Assembly: GCA_963698085.1 (NCBI GenBank)
Contig: OY969122.1
Coordinates: 744,001-808,000, forward strand
Length of the DNA stretch: 64,000 bases
Direction of reading: 5' to 3'
From: VRUE01 sp963698085
GTDB taxonomy: Bacteria; Actinomycetota; Thermoleophilia; Solirubrobacterales; 70-9
Positions 56,962 to 64,000 of the stretch are shown in pieces. The position numbers and the translations under genes are program-made. The notes under the pieces are model-generated. The model saw only the letters and a program-made list of their open reading frames with translations. It was not told the DNA's origin and did not search any database. How positions within the stretch are numbered: position 1 is the first letter of the stretch; each line of letters opens with the position of its first letter.

Positions 56962-57417
56962 GTCAGGCGTAAAGCCAGAGGCCGACCCACTCGGATCATC
57001 GCCGCGGTGCAGCCCTCGTGCGGCAGCAGCGATCTCCCGCGGAGCAGCGACTCCACACAACCCGCCGCTCCATTGGCTCCCACGCCGCGAGAGAAACAGG
57101 CCGTACCAACGGACCTTGTCGTTGGGGAGGCCGCAGCTGGCGCCGTTGATGCCGCTGTGAACCGAGACCGTCTCACCAGGCCGCAATCCCGGGCCTTTCT
57201 TGTAAACCCGCCGCACTCGATAAAGGTATTCGGCGCCGTAGCGATCCACCGGATCAACCCGTATCAGGCGTCCGGAAATTGCCGCATCCGCTTGGCGCAG
57301 CGCTGCGCGTGGGGTCAACTCCAGGCACGAGCACGCCTGGGCGCTGCTGCTGAAGAGCAGCGCGCCCAGGATGACGATTGCCGCTGCGGATGCAGGGCGC
57401 CTCGCTCGCACTCGCAC
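56950..57417 (-). CDS. Secreted protein with NTR/TIMP-like fold
   Basis: 155 residues. A signal peptide (about 10-28) ends at QACSC, so the mature protein starts with a Cys-x-Cys pair as in tissue-inhibitor-of-metalloproteinase-like NTR modules. Further cysteines (NGASCGLP, SGGLCGVA) could form the conserved disulfides, and AALRQADAAISGRLI with YLYRVRRVYKKG matches the beta-barrel core. Bacterial members are of unknown function. Confidence 0.78.
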   Translation of the reverse strand: MRVRARRPASAAAIVILGALLFSSSAQACSCLELTPRAALRQADAAISGRLIRVDPVDRYGAEYLYRVRRVYKKGPGLRPGETVSVHSGINGASCGLPNDKVRWYGLFLSRRGSQWSGGLCGVAAPREIAAAARGLHRGDDPSGSASGFTPDCAS

Positions 57418-57449
57418 AAATGTAGAGAGAAACGCCGGATTTCACAAAT

Positions 57450-58484
57450 TCACGGCGACAAAACGATCTTCAGCGCCTCGCGGTTGTCGTAGAGCTCATA
57501 AGCCTCAGCGACCTGCTCCAGCTTCATCCGGTGCGTGACCAGCGGCGAGGGGTCCAGCTTGCCGGCCTCGAGCAGGCCGAGGACACGGTCGACGTGGGCG
57601 ATCACGTTGGCGAGACCGAGGCGCAGGGTCAGGCCCTTGAGCCAGGCGAGGCCGAGCGGTACCTGGCCCACGCCGGCGTAGGCGCCGATCCCGGACACGG
57701 TGCCGGCGCCGCGGGCGAGGCTGACCGCCATCGCCAGCGGCCCCGGGTCGCCGACCGCGTCGATGACGACGTCAACGCCGCCCCCGCCGGTCGCGGCGCG
57801 CACGGCGCGCTTCGGCTCGTCCTCGCCGAGGTGGAGCGGCGTCGCGCCGAAGCGCTTCGCCATCTCCAACCGCGCCTCGACCGCGTCGATCGCGAAGACC
57901 TGGCTCGCCCCCGCCGTCAGCGCCGCCTGGACCGCGCAGAGGCCGACCGGGCCGAGGCCGAGCACGGCGACCGTGTCGCCCGCCTGCATGCCAGCGTGGG
58001 CGACGGCGTGGTAGCCGGTGCCCATCACGTCGCCGGCGAACAGCGCCACCTCGTCCGACATCCCCTGCGGGACCTTGCGCAGGGTCAGGTTGGCACGCGG
58101 GACCAGCAACTGCTCGGCCTGGGCGCCCTGCAGGTCGCCCAGGTTGGAGCCGTGGCCGAAGGTGCGGCCGTGCTCACAGCGGTGGTAATCACTGCGCAGG
58201 CAGGCCGCGCAGGTGGCGCAAGCGGTGTGGAAGCAACCGAGCACGCGGTCGCCGACCGCGACGCGCTCGACGTCGTCGCCGGCGGCGAGCACCGTGCCGA
58301 CGAACTCGTGGCCGATCGTGAAGCCGGGCTCGACCGGTACCCGTCCGTGGAAGATGTGGAGGTCCGAGCCGCAGATCCCGCTCGCCTCGACCTGCACCAC
58401 CACGTCGTCGGCGGCGACGAGCTCGGGCTCGGGCTTCTCCTCGATCCGCACCTCTCCGGGTGCCTGGAAGGTGACCGCGCGCAT
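57450..58484 (-). CDS. Zinc-dependent alcohol dehydrogenase (medium-chain type)
   Basis: 344 residues. Catalytic zinc ligands are the cysteine in SGICGSDLH and GHE in FTIGHEFVG. The structural-zinc lobe has four cysteines in CATCAACLRSDYHRC. The Rossmann motif is VAVLGLGPVGL. The protein resembles threonine/sorbitol-dehydrogenase or formaldehyde-type relatives, so the substrate is open. It is probably monocistronic; 30 bases separate it from the HD-GYP gene upstream. Confidence 0.93.
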   Translation of the reverse strand: MRAVTFQAPGEVRIEEKPEPELVAADDVVVQVEASGICGSDLHIFHGRVPVEPGFTIGHEFVGTVLAAGDDVERVAVGDRVLGCFHTACATCAACLRSDYHRCEHGRTFGHGSNLGDLQGAQAEQLLVPRANLTLRKVPQGMSDEVALFAGDVMGTGYHAVAHAGMQAGDTVAVLGLGPVGLCAVQAALTAGASQVFAIDAVEARLEMAKRFGATPLHLGEDEPKRAVRAATGGGGVDVVIDAVGDPGPLAMAVSLARGAGTVSGIGAYAGVGQVPLGLAWLKGLTLRLGLANVIAHVDRVLGLLEAGKLDPSPLVTHRMKLEQVAEAYELYDNREALKIVLSP

Positions 58485-58514
58485 TAGCGCGAACGGTATC
58501 GCCCTTGCGGTTGC

Positions 58515-59921
58515 TCAGCTGGCGCTGACGCCGGAGACCTGGAAGCGACCCGATTCGACCCCGGGGCTGGCGGTCTCGGCGATGCGCGCTTCCAGCGACA
58601 GCTCGCGCTCGAAGTCGGCCTCCTCGCCGTGGCGGAAGGAGACATCCTTGTCCTCGAGCAACTCGATGAAGACCTCGACGAAGCGGGCGTCGAGCTGTTT
58701 GCCGGCCACCCGCCGCAGCTCCTGGATCGCCTCGTAGCTAGAGGTCGGGGTGCGGTAGGAATCGCGCGCCGTCATCACGTCGTAGGTGTCGGCGACGGAG
58801 ATGATCCGCGCCAACTCGGGGATGTCGTCGCCTTCGAGTCCGCGCGGATAGCCTTTGCCGTCGATCCGCTCGTGGTGGGCGAGGATGATCTCGGCCACCG
58901 GGCCGTAGCCGTCCAGCGAGGAGACGACGCGAGCGCCCTGCTGCGGATGGCGGCGGATCAGCATCCAGTCTTCATCGGTAAGCGGCACGTTCGCCTTCAG
59001 GATCCGGTCGGGGAGGATGAACTTGCCAATGTCGTGCAGCAGCGCGGCGATGTGGACCAGCTCCTCCTCGCGGCGCGAAAAGCCGGCGTGCTTGGCGATC
59101 GCCCGCGAGTAGCGAGCGACGGCGGCACTGTGGCGGGCGGTCATCTGGTCCCGCAGGTCGAGCGTGCGCAGCAGCGCGCTCAGCATTCCGACCTGGAAGC
59201 TGGCCAGCTGCTTGCTGCGGCGCTCGAGCTCCTCGGCCCGCTGCTGGGAGACGAGCAGGGCACCGAGCAGGTACTGGAAGATGATCAAGACGATGCCGAA
59301 GAGGGCGACCCCGGCGAGGCCGATCTGGTCGTAGATGAAGGTGATGCCGACGGCCATCAGGGCGGCCGCGAGCTCCGAGGGCAGCAACGGGAAGAGCGCG
59401 GTGCGGACCTTCTCGACGAAGGAGCTGCGCTCCAGGTAGCAGGTGTAGGCGGCGATCATCGAGAAGTTCATTGCCAGCGCGGCAAGGAAGGCGCCGAAGA
59501 CGAGCACGTAGAAGGCCGGTTCGGAGGCGGTGATCCCGGTGGCTTCGAGGACCTCGTGGAAGGCGATCCCGACCACCAGCGGGAACGTCATGTAGGTCAG
59601 CAGGTTGACGAGGAGGTCGTTCCAGCTTTCGCGGAAGCGCAGCCAACCGGCGAGCAGCGAGATCACGCCGATCAGCGCCGCCGGCGTTCCGCCGAGGAAG
59701 ACCATCGCCAGGACGAGCGCGAGGAAGTTGCCCGAGATCTTCAGCTTCGATTCGGTCTCGATCGAGGTGATGTCGCTGAAGGTCGAGAAGCCGAGCAGGA
59801 TGCCGAAGAGCGCCAGATCCCAGTTGGCGGCCGGCGCCCGCCAGATCGCGACGGCTACGGCCGCGGCAAGAGCCAGCACCAGAAGCGCGTGGCTGAGGCG
59901 TGTGGGCCGCTCGTTCTCCAT
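58515..59921 (-). CDS. Membrane HD-GYP domain protein (putative c-di-GMP phosphodiesterase)
   Basis: 468 residues. The first 220 form about six to seven helices, a sensor module like the MASE-type integral domains. A short coiled stretch (SQQRAEELERRSKQ) leads to the HD-GYP domain, with ALLHDIGKFILPD and HHERIDGKGYPRGL. HD and GYP residues are intact, so hydrolysis of c-di-GMP is plausible. It is encoded far from the degenerate GGDEF gene at 38 kb. Confidence 0.92.
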   Translation of the reverse strand: MENERPTRLSHALLVLALAAAVAVAIWRAPAANWDLALFGILLGFSTFSDITSIETESKLKISGNFLALVLAMVFLGGTPAALIGVISLLAGWLRFRESWNDLLVNLLTYMTFPLVVGIAFHEVLEATGITASEPAFYVLVFGAFLAALAMNFSMIAAYTCYLERSSFVEKVRTALFPLLPSELAAALMAVGITFIYDQIGLAGVALFGIVLIIFQYLLGALLVSQQRAEELERRSKQLASFQVGMLSALLRTLDLRDQMTARHSAAVARYSRAIAKHAGFSRREEELVHIAALLHDIGKFILPDRILKANVPLTDEDWMLIRRHPQQGARVVSSLDGYGPVAEIILAHHERIDGKGYPRGLEGDDIPELARIISVADTYDVMTARDSYRTPTSSYEAIQELRRVAGKQLDARFVEVFIELLEDKDVSFRHGEEADFERELSLEARIAETASPGVESGRFQVSGVSAS

Positions 59922-60134
59922 GGGCTGTGCCGAGGCCGGTCACCGCAACCAGACCCAGTCACTGGAAATTTCCCGCGGACCCGCTGGTTCCTTTGACTGG
60001 CAGCAAAGTTTGCGACGACCGCAACCTCCTGTATCAAGGTAGACGGTTGCCGCAGGCACAACAACCCCCATGGGACCACCTGGCCAATCCCTTGCAAATT
60101 ACGCGAAAACATCCCGAGCCCGCCCTAAAAACGC

Positions 60135-60161
60135 AAAAGGGCACCCAGGGGGCGCCCTTTT
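60135..60161 (+). terminator. Intrinsic terminator-like hairpin without an obvious upstream gene
   Basis: AAAAGGGC (60135-60142) pairs with GCCCTTTT (60154-60161) around an 11-base loop. The A-tract before and T-tract after make it usable in both directions. Both neighbouring genes point away from it, so no annotated gene needs a terminator here; an unseen small RNA could. Confidence 0.65.
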
Positions 60162-60322
60162 ACTCGAAGGCGAGGCGCCGGAGCGCTCGCTCTACGCTGG
60201 AAGTCTTACCTTTTGTAGCCCATGCGTTTCATCCCTTCGTTGAAGCCCGGACGGGGTATCTCGCACAAGATCCACGCGAGAAACTTTTTAGGTGCTGGCA
60301 AGTTTGTAGCACAACCCGGCGG

Positions 60323-60355
60323 AAACTTGTGCATCTGCAACGAAACTTGTGCATA
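60323..60355. promoter_or_regulatory. Two 13-bp direct repeats upstream of the MFS gene
   Basis: GAAACTTGTGCAT occurs at 60323-60335 and 60343-60355, exactly 20 bases apart (two helical turns), 26 bases before the MFS start codon. A related GCAAGTTTGT lies just upstream. This looks like a regulator site; no regulator gene is adjacent. Confidence 0.6.
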
Positions 60356-60380
60356 AACATGTGGGGATTCAGGGCGATTA

Positions 60381-61682
60381 ATGGGTAGTCCAGGCCTCCG
60401 AGCCCCTTTGAGACGTCCCGCGTTCCGCCGCCTGGCGCTCTCCTACGCGGTCAACGAGATGGGCGACTGGCTCGGCATCGTTGCCCTCTCGGTGCTGGTC
60501 TTCGACCTCACCGACAGCGCCCTGGCGACCGCGCTGCTCTTCATCGGGACCGGTTTCCTGCCGGCGCTTCTGACCCCGGTGATGGTCGCCCGCCTCGAGC
60601 GCCCCCCGCCCCGCTTCGTGCTGCCGACGATCTACGCGGGGGAGGCGGCGGCCTTCGGCGCCCTGGCCCTGCTCGCCGACAACTTCTCGCTTCCCGCCGT
60701 CGTCCTCGTGGCAACGATCGACGGCGCCCTGGCGCTGACGGCGCGAACGCTGACCCGCGCGGTCTCGGCGGCGATGCTCGAGCCCGAGGGCGAGCTGCGG
60801 GCCGGCAACGCGGTCCTCAACGTCGCCTTCACCGGCGGCGCCGCGGTCGGCCCGGCTCTGGCCGGCGCGGTGGTGGCAGCCCTCGGGGTCCAGTCGGCCC
60901 TGCTGCTGGACGCGGTGTCCTTCTACCTGATCGCCTGCATCCTGCTCACCGCCAGGCCGATGCCGCACGTCGAGCCCGAGCCCGGGCAGCTGCGCGAGCA
61001 GGTTCGAGCCGGGCTCGGCTACATCCGCCGTCAGGCGACCTTGGGCCGCCTGCTCGGCGCCCAGGCGGTGGCGCTCATCTTCTTCTCCGCCGTGATCCCG
61101 ATCGAGGTGATCTACGCCAAGGAAACGCTCGACGCCGGCGATACGGGCTACGGCCTGATGCTCGGCAGCTGGGGGGTGGGGATGCTTCTGGGCAGCGTCG
61201 TCTTCGCGACCCTGCGCCGCGCGCCACTGCCGCTGCTTCTCTTCTTCAGCACCGTCGCGATCGGCGCCGGCTACCTCGGCATGGCCGCAGCGCAGACCCT
61301 GGCGATTGCCTGCCTGGCCTCCGTCGTCGGCGGCGCTGGCAACGGCGTCCAGTGGGTCGCCGTCGTCAGCGCGGTGCAGGAGCTGACCAGCCGCTCGATG
61401 CAGGCCCGCGTGATCGGCACGCTCGAATCGGTCGCTTCGGCGACCCCCGGCATCGGCTACCTGCTCGGCGGATTGATCGCGTCGGCATGGAGCCCACGCG
61501 CAACCTTCCTCGTCGCGGGGGTGGGCGTGATGGTCATCGTCATCGCCTCGGCCCTGCTGCTGGGCAGGAATTGGCCCCTAGAACAGGAAAAGAAACGTCC
61601 AGGGACCGTTGACGCCGCCGACGAGATTATGGTGGAGTTAATTCCCGCAGAGGTCCTGCCCAGTCCTGAACGGAGGTCGTGA
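60381..61682 (+). CDS. MFS transporter (drug/siderophore exporter-like)
   Basis: 433 residues, 12 helices. The N-terminal half has LSYAVNEMGDWLGIVALSVL and LTRAVSAAMLEPEGELRAGN, typical of the MFS_3/EntS-like branch; the C-terminal half includes GLMLGSWGVGMLLGSVVF. The last 35 residues are a soluble tail. It precedes the peptide-binding lipoprotein gene by one base, which suggests one transcript, although a functional link is not evident. Confidence 0.9.
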   Translation: MGSPGLRAPLRRPAFRRLALSYAVNEMGDWLGIVALSVLVFDLTDSALATALLFIGTGFLPALLTPVMVARLERPPPRFVLPTIYAGEAAAFGALALLADNFSLPAVVLVATIDGALALTARTLTRAVSAAMLEPEGELRAGNAVLNVAFTGGAAVGPALAGAVVAALGVQSALLLDAVSFYLIACILLTARPMPHVEPEPGQLREQVRAGLGYIRRQATLGRLLGAQAVALIFFSAVIPIEVIYAKETLDAGDTGYGLMLGSWGVGMLLGSVVFATLRRAPLPLLLFFSTVAIGAGYLGMAAAQTLAIACLASVVGGAGNGVQWVAVVSAVQELTSRSMQARVIGTLESVASATPGIGYLLGGLIASAWSPRATFLVAGVGVMVIVIASALLLGRNWPLEQEKKRPGTVDAADEIMVELIPAEVLPSPERRS

Positions 61683-61683
61683 C

Positions 61684-63300
61684 GTGAGGAAGTTTCCTGC
61701 AACGTTGGCTGTTCTTGGACTGGTGGCGATGGCCTTGAGCCTCGCCTCCTGCGGAAGCGAGTCCAGCGGCAAAGAAGGCGGCACGCTGAAGGCGACCTAC
61801 GCGGCCTTCCCGGAACTGGACCCGAACATCGCCTTCACGGCCGAAGCCTTGACCGCGATGTACAACACCTACCTGCCGCTGCTGACCTACGCCCACGCCA
61901 ACGGCGAGGCAGGCACCGAAGTCGTCCCTGCCCTGGCCGAGAGCCTGCCCGAGATCAGCAAGGACGGCAAGACCTACACGCTGACGCTGCGCAAAGGACT
62001 CAAATACTCCGACGGCACCCCGGTCAAAGCCTCCGACTTCCTCGCCTCGGTCGAACGCATGTTCAAGCTCAACTCGTACGGCTCTTTCTTCTACACGGAC
62101 ATCGTCGGCGCCGAAGAGTTCGCCGAAACCAAGCGCGGCGGCATTCCCGGAATCGAAGCCGACGACAAAACCGGGGAGATAGTCATTCGCCTGACCAACC
62201 CGCGAAGCGCCTTCACCAACGAGCTGGCGCTGCTTTACGTCGCCGTCCTTCCTGCCGGCACGCCGGCGAAAAACCTGACCGGCGACCCACCGCCGGCGAC
62301 CGGGCCCTATGAGATCGTCGAAGTCGAACAGGGGCGCGGCTGGTCCTATGTGCGCAACCCGCAATGGGCGAAGAGCAACGGCCCGGCAATGCCCGACTTC
62401 CCCGACGGCCACGTCGACGAGATCGACATCGCTGTCGTCCGCAACAAAGCGACCTCGGTCAATGAAATTGAACGGGGCAAGTCGGAGTGGATGCAGAGCA
62501 CCCTGCCGGCCGATCTCTACAACAAAGTCAAGGACAAATACGAGGGCACCCAGCTCCGCGTCGAGCGCCCGATCAACGTCTACTTCTTCTGGATGAACAC
62601 CTCGCAACCGCCCTTCGACGACCTCAAGGTGCGGCAGGCGGTCAACTATGCGGTCGATCCTGCTGCGCTGGAACGGATCTACTCCGGCTCGCTCGGCGCC
62701 GCTCACCAGGTCCTGCCCAAGGACATGCCGGGGCACGAGCCCTTCAACCTCTACCCGCACGACATGGCCAAAGCCGAAGCGCTGATGAAACAGTCCAACC
62801 CGGCCGACCGCGACATCGCGGTATGGACCAACACCGAAAGCCCCAACGACGAAGCGGGCGCCTACTACGCCGACGTGCTCGAGAAACTGGGCTTCGACGT
62901 CGAGCTGAAAACGATCAACGCCGACATCTACTTCCAGCAGATCAGCAACCCCTCTACTCCCGAGCTCGACACCGGCTGGGCCAACTGGTTCGCTGACTAC
63001 CCGCATCCGAACGACTACTTCGAACCGCATTTCTCGGGGGAAAGCATCGGCAGTACGAACCTCACCCACACCGACGAGCCGAAGTTGAACGCGAAAATCG
63101 CCAAGCTCGGCGAAGAACAGCTCGGGCCTGAGCAGGAAGCCGAGTACGCAGAGCTGGACCGCGAAGTAATGGAACTGGCGCCCTGGGTGCCCTATGGCGA
63201 AAACACCGTGCCGACCTTCATCTCCAACGCGATCGACCTCGATGAGGTGATCTTCAACCCGACCTTCGGCCAGGACCTGACTAGCTTCCAGTTCAAGTAG
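61684..63300 (+). CDS. Peptide/nickel-type ABC transporter substrate-binding lipoprotein
   Basis: 538 residues of the SBP_bac_5 (DppA/OppA) family. The GTG start is followed by a signal sequence and lipobox ending at the cysteine of LSLASCGSES (about residue 23). Family segments include LRKGLKYSDGTPVKASDF, ATGPYEIVEVEQG, and VRQAVNYAVDPAALERI. It captures oligopeptides or similar ligands outside the membrane. The AGGTCGTGAC context and a 1-base overlap to the following permease place it in an uptake operon running off the right edge. Confidence 0.94.
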   Translation: MRKFPATLAVLGLVAMALSLASCGSESSGKEGGTLKATYAAFPELDPNIAFTAEALTAMYNTYLPLLTYAHANGEAGTEVVPALAESLPEISKDGKTYTLTLRKGLKYSDGTPVKASDFLASVERMFKLNSYGSFFYTDIVGAEEFAETKRGGIPGIEADDKTGEIVIRLTNPRSAFTNELALLYVAVLPAGTPAKNLTGDPPPATGPYEIVEVEQGRGWSYVRNPQWAKSNGPAMPDFPDGHVDEIDIAVVRNKATSVNEIERGKSEWMQSTLPADLYNKVKDKYEGTQLRVERPINVYFFWMNTSQPPFDDLKVRQAVNYAVDPAALERIYSGSLGAAHQVLPKDMPGHEPFNLYPHDMAKAEALMKQSNPADRDIAVWTNTESPNDEAGAYYADVLEKLGFDVELKTINADIYFQQISNPSTPELDTGWANWFADYPHPNDYFEPHFSGESIGSTNLTHTDEPKLNAKIAKLGEEQLGPEQEAEYAELDREVMELAPWVPYGENTVPTFISNAIDLDEVIFNPTFGQDLTSFQFK

Positions 63301-64000
63301 TGGAGGGCCGCAGCCCCTGGTATCTGGCGTACCGGCGGCTGCGGCGCAACCGCGTCGCCCTCGCCTTCGGCGGCCTCTTCGTCCTGATCGTCCTCTTCGC
63401 CCTCGCAGCGCCGCTGTGGGCGAACCAGGTCGCCGACACCGGCCCGAACGCCACTCACACGCTGCAGAAAGTCGAGGTCGACGGCGAGCAGCGCGAGGTC
63501 GTCAACCGCGAAGGCAAGCCAATCGGGCCGCTCTGGTTCGACGCCGGTGGCAAGTTCTTCCTCGGCGCCGACGGACGGCTCGGCCGCGACGAGATGGTGC
63601 GGTTGATGTACGGCGGGCGAACCTCGCTCTTGATCGGTATCACCGCGGCCCTGATCACGACGCTGCTGGGGACCGGTCTCGGGCTGCTCGCCGGCTACTA
63701 CCGAGGCTGGGCCGATGCCGTGATCGCGCGAACGATGGATGTCGTCTGGGCGATCCCCGTGACCCTTCTGGGAATCGCGCTCGGGCTCGCGCTCGCGGTT
63801 GGCGGCCTGCAAATCGGCCCGCTGCGACTTTCAGGTGGCTCGATCTGGATCCCGACCCTGATCATCGGCGTCGTTTTCACCCCATACGTTGCCCGGCCAA
63901 TCCGGGGCGAGGTGCTGGCGCTGCGCGAGAGGGAGTTCGTCGAGGCGGCGGTCGCCCAAGGGGCCGGGCCGCTGCGGGTCATGCTCGGCGAGCTGTTGCC
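63300..64000 (+). CDS. ABC transporter permease, DppC/OppC type (partial)
   Basis: The GTG at 63300 overlaps the stop of the binding-protein gene. Reading to the right edge gives 233 codons. The N-terminal helix (ALAFGGLFVLIVLFALAAPL) is followed by an outer loop of about 70 residues, longer than usual, then the TM core (GGRTSLLIGITAALITTLLG, GYYRGWADAVIARTMDVVW) and the coupling helix REFVEAAVAQGAG that contacts the ATPase. DppC usually follows DppB; here it follows the binding protein, so dppB is elsewhere or downstream. Confidence 0.92.
   Translation, partial: MEGRSPWYLAYRRLRRNRVALAFGGLFVLIVLFALAAPLWANQVADTGPNATHTLQKVEVDGEQREVVNREGKPIGPLWFDAGGKFFLGADGRLGRDEMVRLMYGGRTSLLIGITAALITTLLGTGLGLLAGYYRGWADAVIARTMDVVWAIPVTLLGIALGLALAVGGLQIGPLRLSGGSIWIPTLIIGVVFTPYVARPIRGEVLALREREFVEAAVAQGAGPLRVMLGELL

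Larger units (their letters stand above)
59922..60380. other. 459-base intergenic region between divergent genes
   Basis: This is the longest gene-free stretch of the window. It holds a terminator-like hairpin (60135-60161) and two 13-base direct repeats (60323-60355) near the MFS gene. The part from 59960 to 60060 has several complementary GC segments but no riboswitch consensus I can defend. No credible open frame with a ribosome site was found, so an unrecognised small RNA ending at the hairpin is possible. Confidence 0.6.

Noticed and set aside
59960..60060. Possible c-di-GMP-I riboswitch (plus-strand stretch with GGTAGACGGTTGCCG)
   Set aside because: The 3' part is faintly similar to the class consensus, but the GGCAAACC-like 5' part and the tetraloop stem are missing, and no c-di-GMP gene lies downstream on that strand.

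Overview
The window is one contiguous, very GC-rich bacterial segment with short intergenic gaps, many 1-4 bp start/stop overlaps, frequent GTG and TTG starts, and Actinomycetota-type gene content. Examples are PadR-MMPL, a YrbE pair under a GntR regulator, thioredoxin-type arsC, and many secreted proteins with Ig-like tails. I infer a member of class Thermoleophilia (Solirubrobacterales-like). No rRNA gene is present to confirm this. There is no CRISPR array, prophage or replication origin.

Layout. 1-6 kb: a cut-off M50 site-2 protease and an M28 peptidase diverge from a large palindrome, followed by a three-gene succinate dehydrogenase whose third subunit is a CCG-domain protein (type-E architecture, no SdhC/D). 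6-11 kb: an ion permease, a CBS protein, asd and aspartokinase on the minus strand, and an ImmA/IrrE peptidase paired with a small membrane protein. 11-14 kb: PadR and an MMPL exporter behind a perfect palindromic operator. 14-20.5 kb: a minus-strand pstSCAB operon extended by four coupled genes (lipoprotein, two zinc-ribbon proteins, an anchored protein). It diverges from a PhoB-like DNA-binding domain that lacks a receiver, with four 11-bp direct repeats between them. 21-22 kb: an IS481-type transposase.

22-37 kb: minus-strand genes for large secreted or surface proteins. The core is a coupled run of a PstS-like binding protein, an FtsH paralogue with an altered pore loop, two propeller-type proteins (one split by a one-base frameshift) and a small anchored protein. 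A second one-base frameshift cuts off the end of the PstS-like gene. 37-41 kb: a MerR/B12-like regulator, a degenerate GGDEF protein, a decayed aquaporin, and an ars operon (arsR, an R2lox-like oxidase, arsC). 41-43.6 kb: recR, ybaB and dnaX. 43.6-48.7 kb: a membrane protein carrying two internal palindromes, acetolactate decarboxylase, an ABC-2 exporter, and an unknown membrane protein. 48.8-52.2 kb: SRP RNA, a cation/proton antiporter, tRNA-Val(CAC), and a toxin-antitoxin pair with small accessory genes. 52.2-64 kb: VOC, ArfB, pterin dehydratase and GST genes, the GntR-YrbE operon, an alcohol dehydrogenase, an HD-GYP protein, an MFS exporter, and the start of a peptide ABC transporter cut by the right edge.

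The least expected signals are the dispersed palindromes, including two related 53-bp copies (one forming the start of a lipoprotein gene) and a 91-bp one read in frame inside a membrane protein. Next come the FtsH-surface protein operon, the ars operon with an R2lox-like oxidase, and the pst regulatory region.
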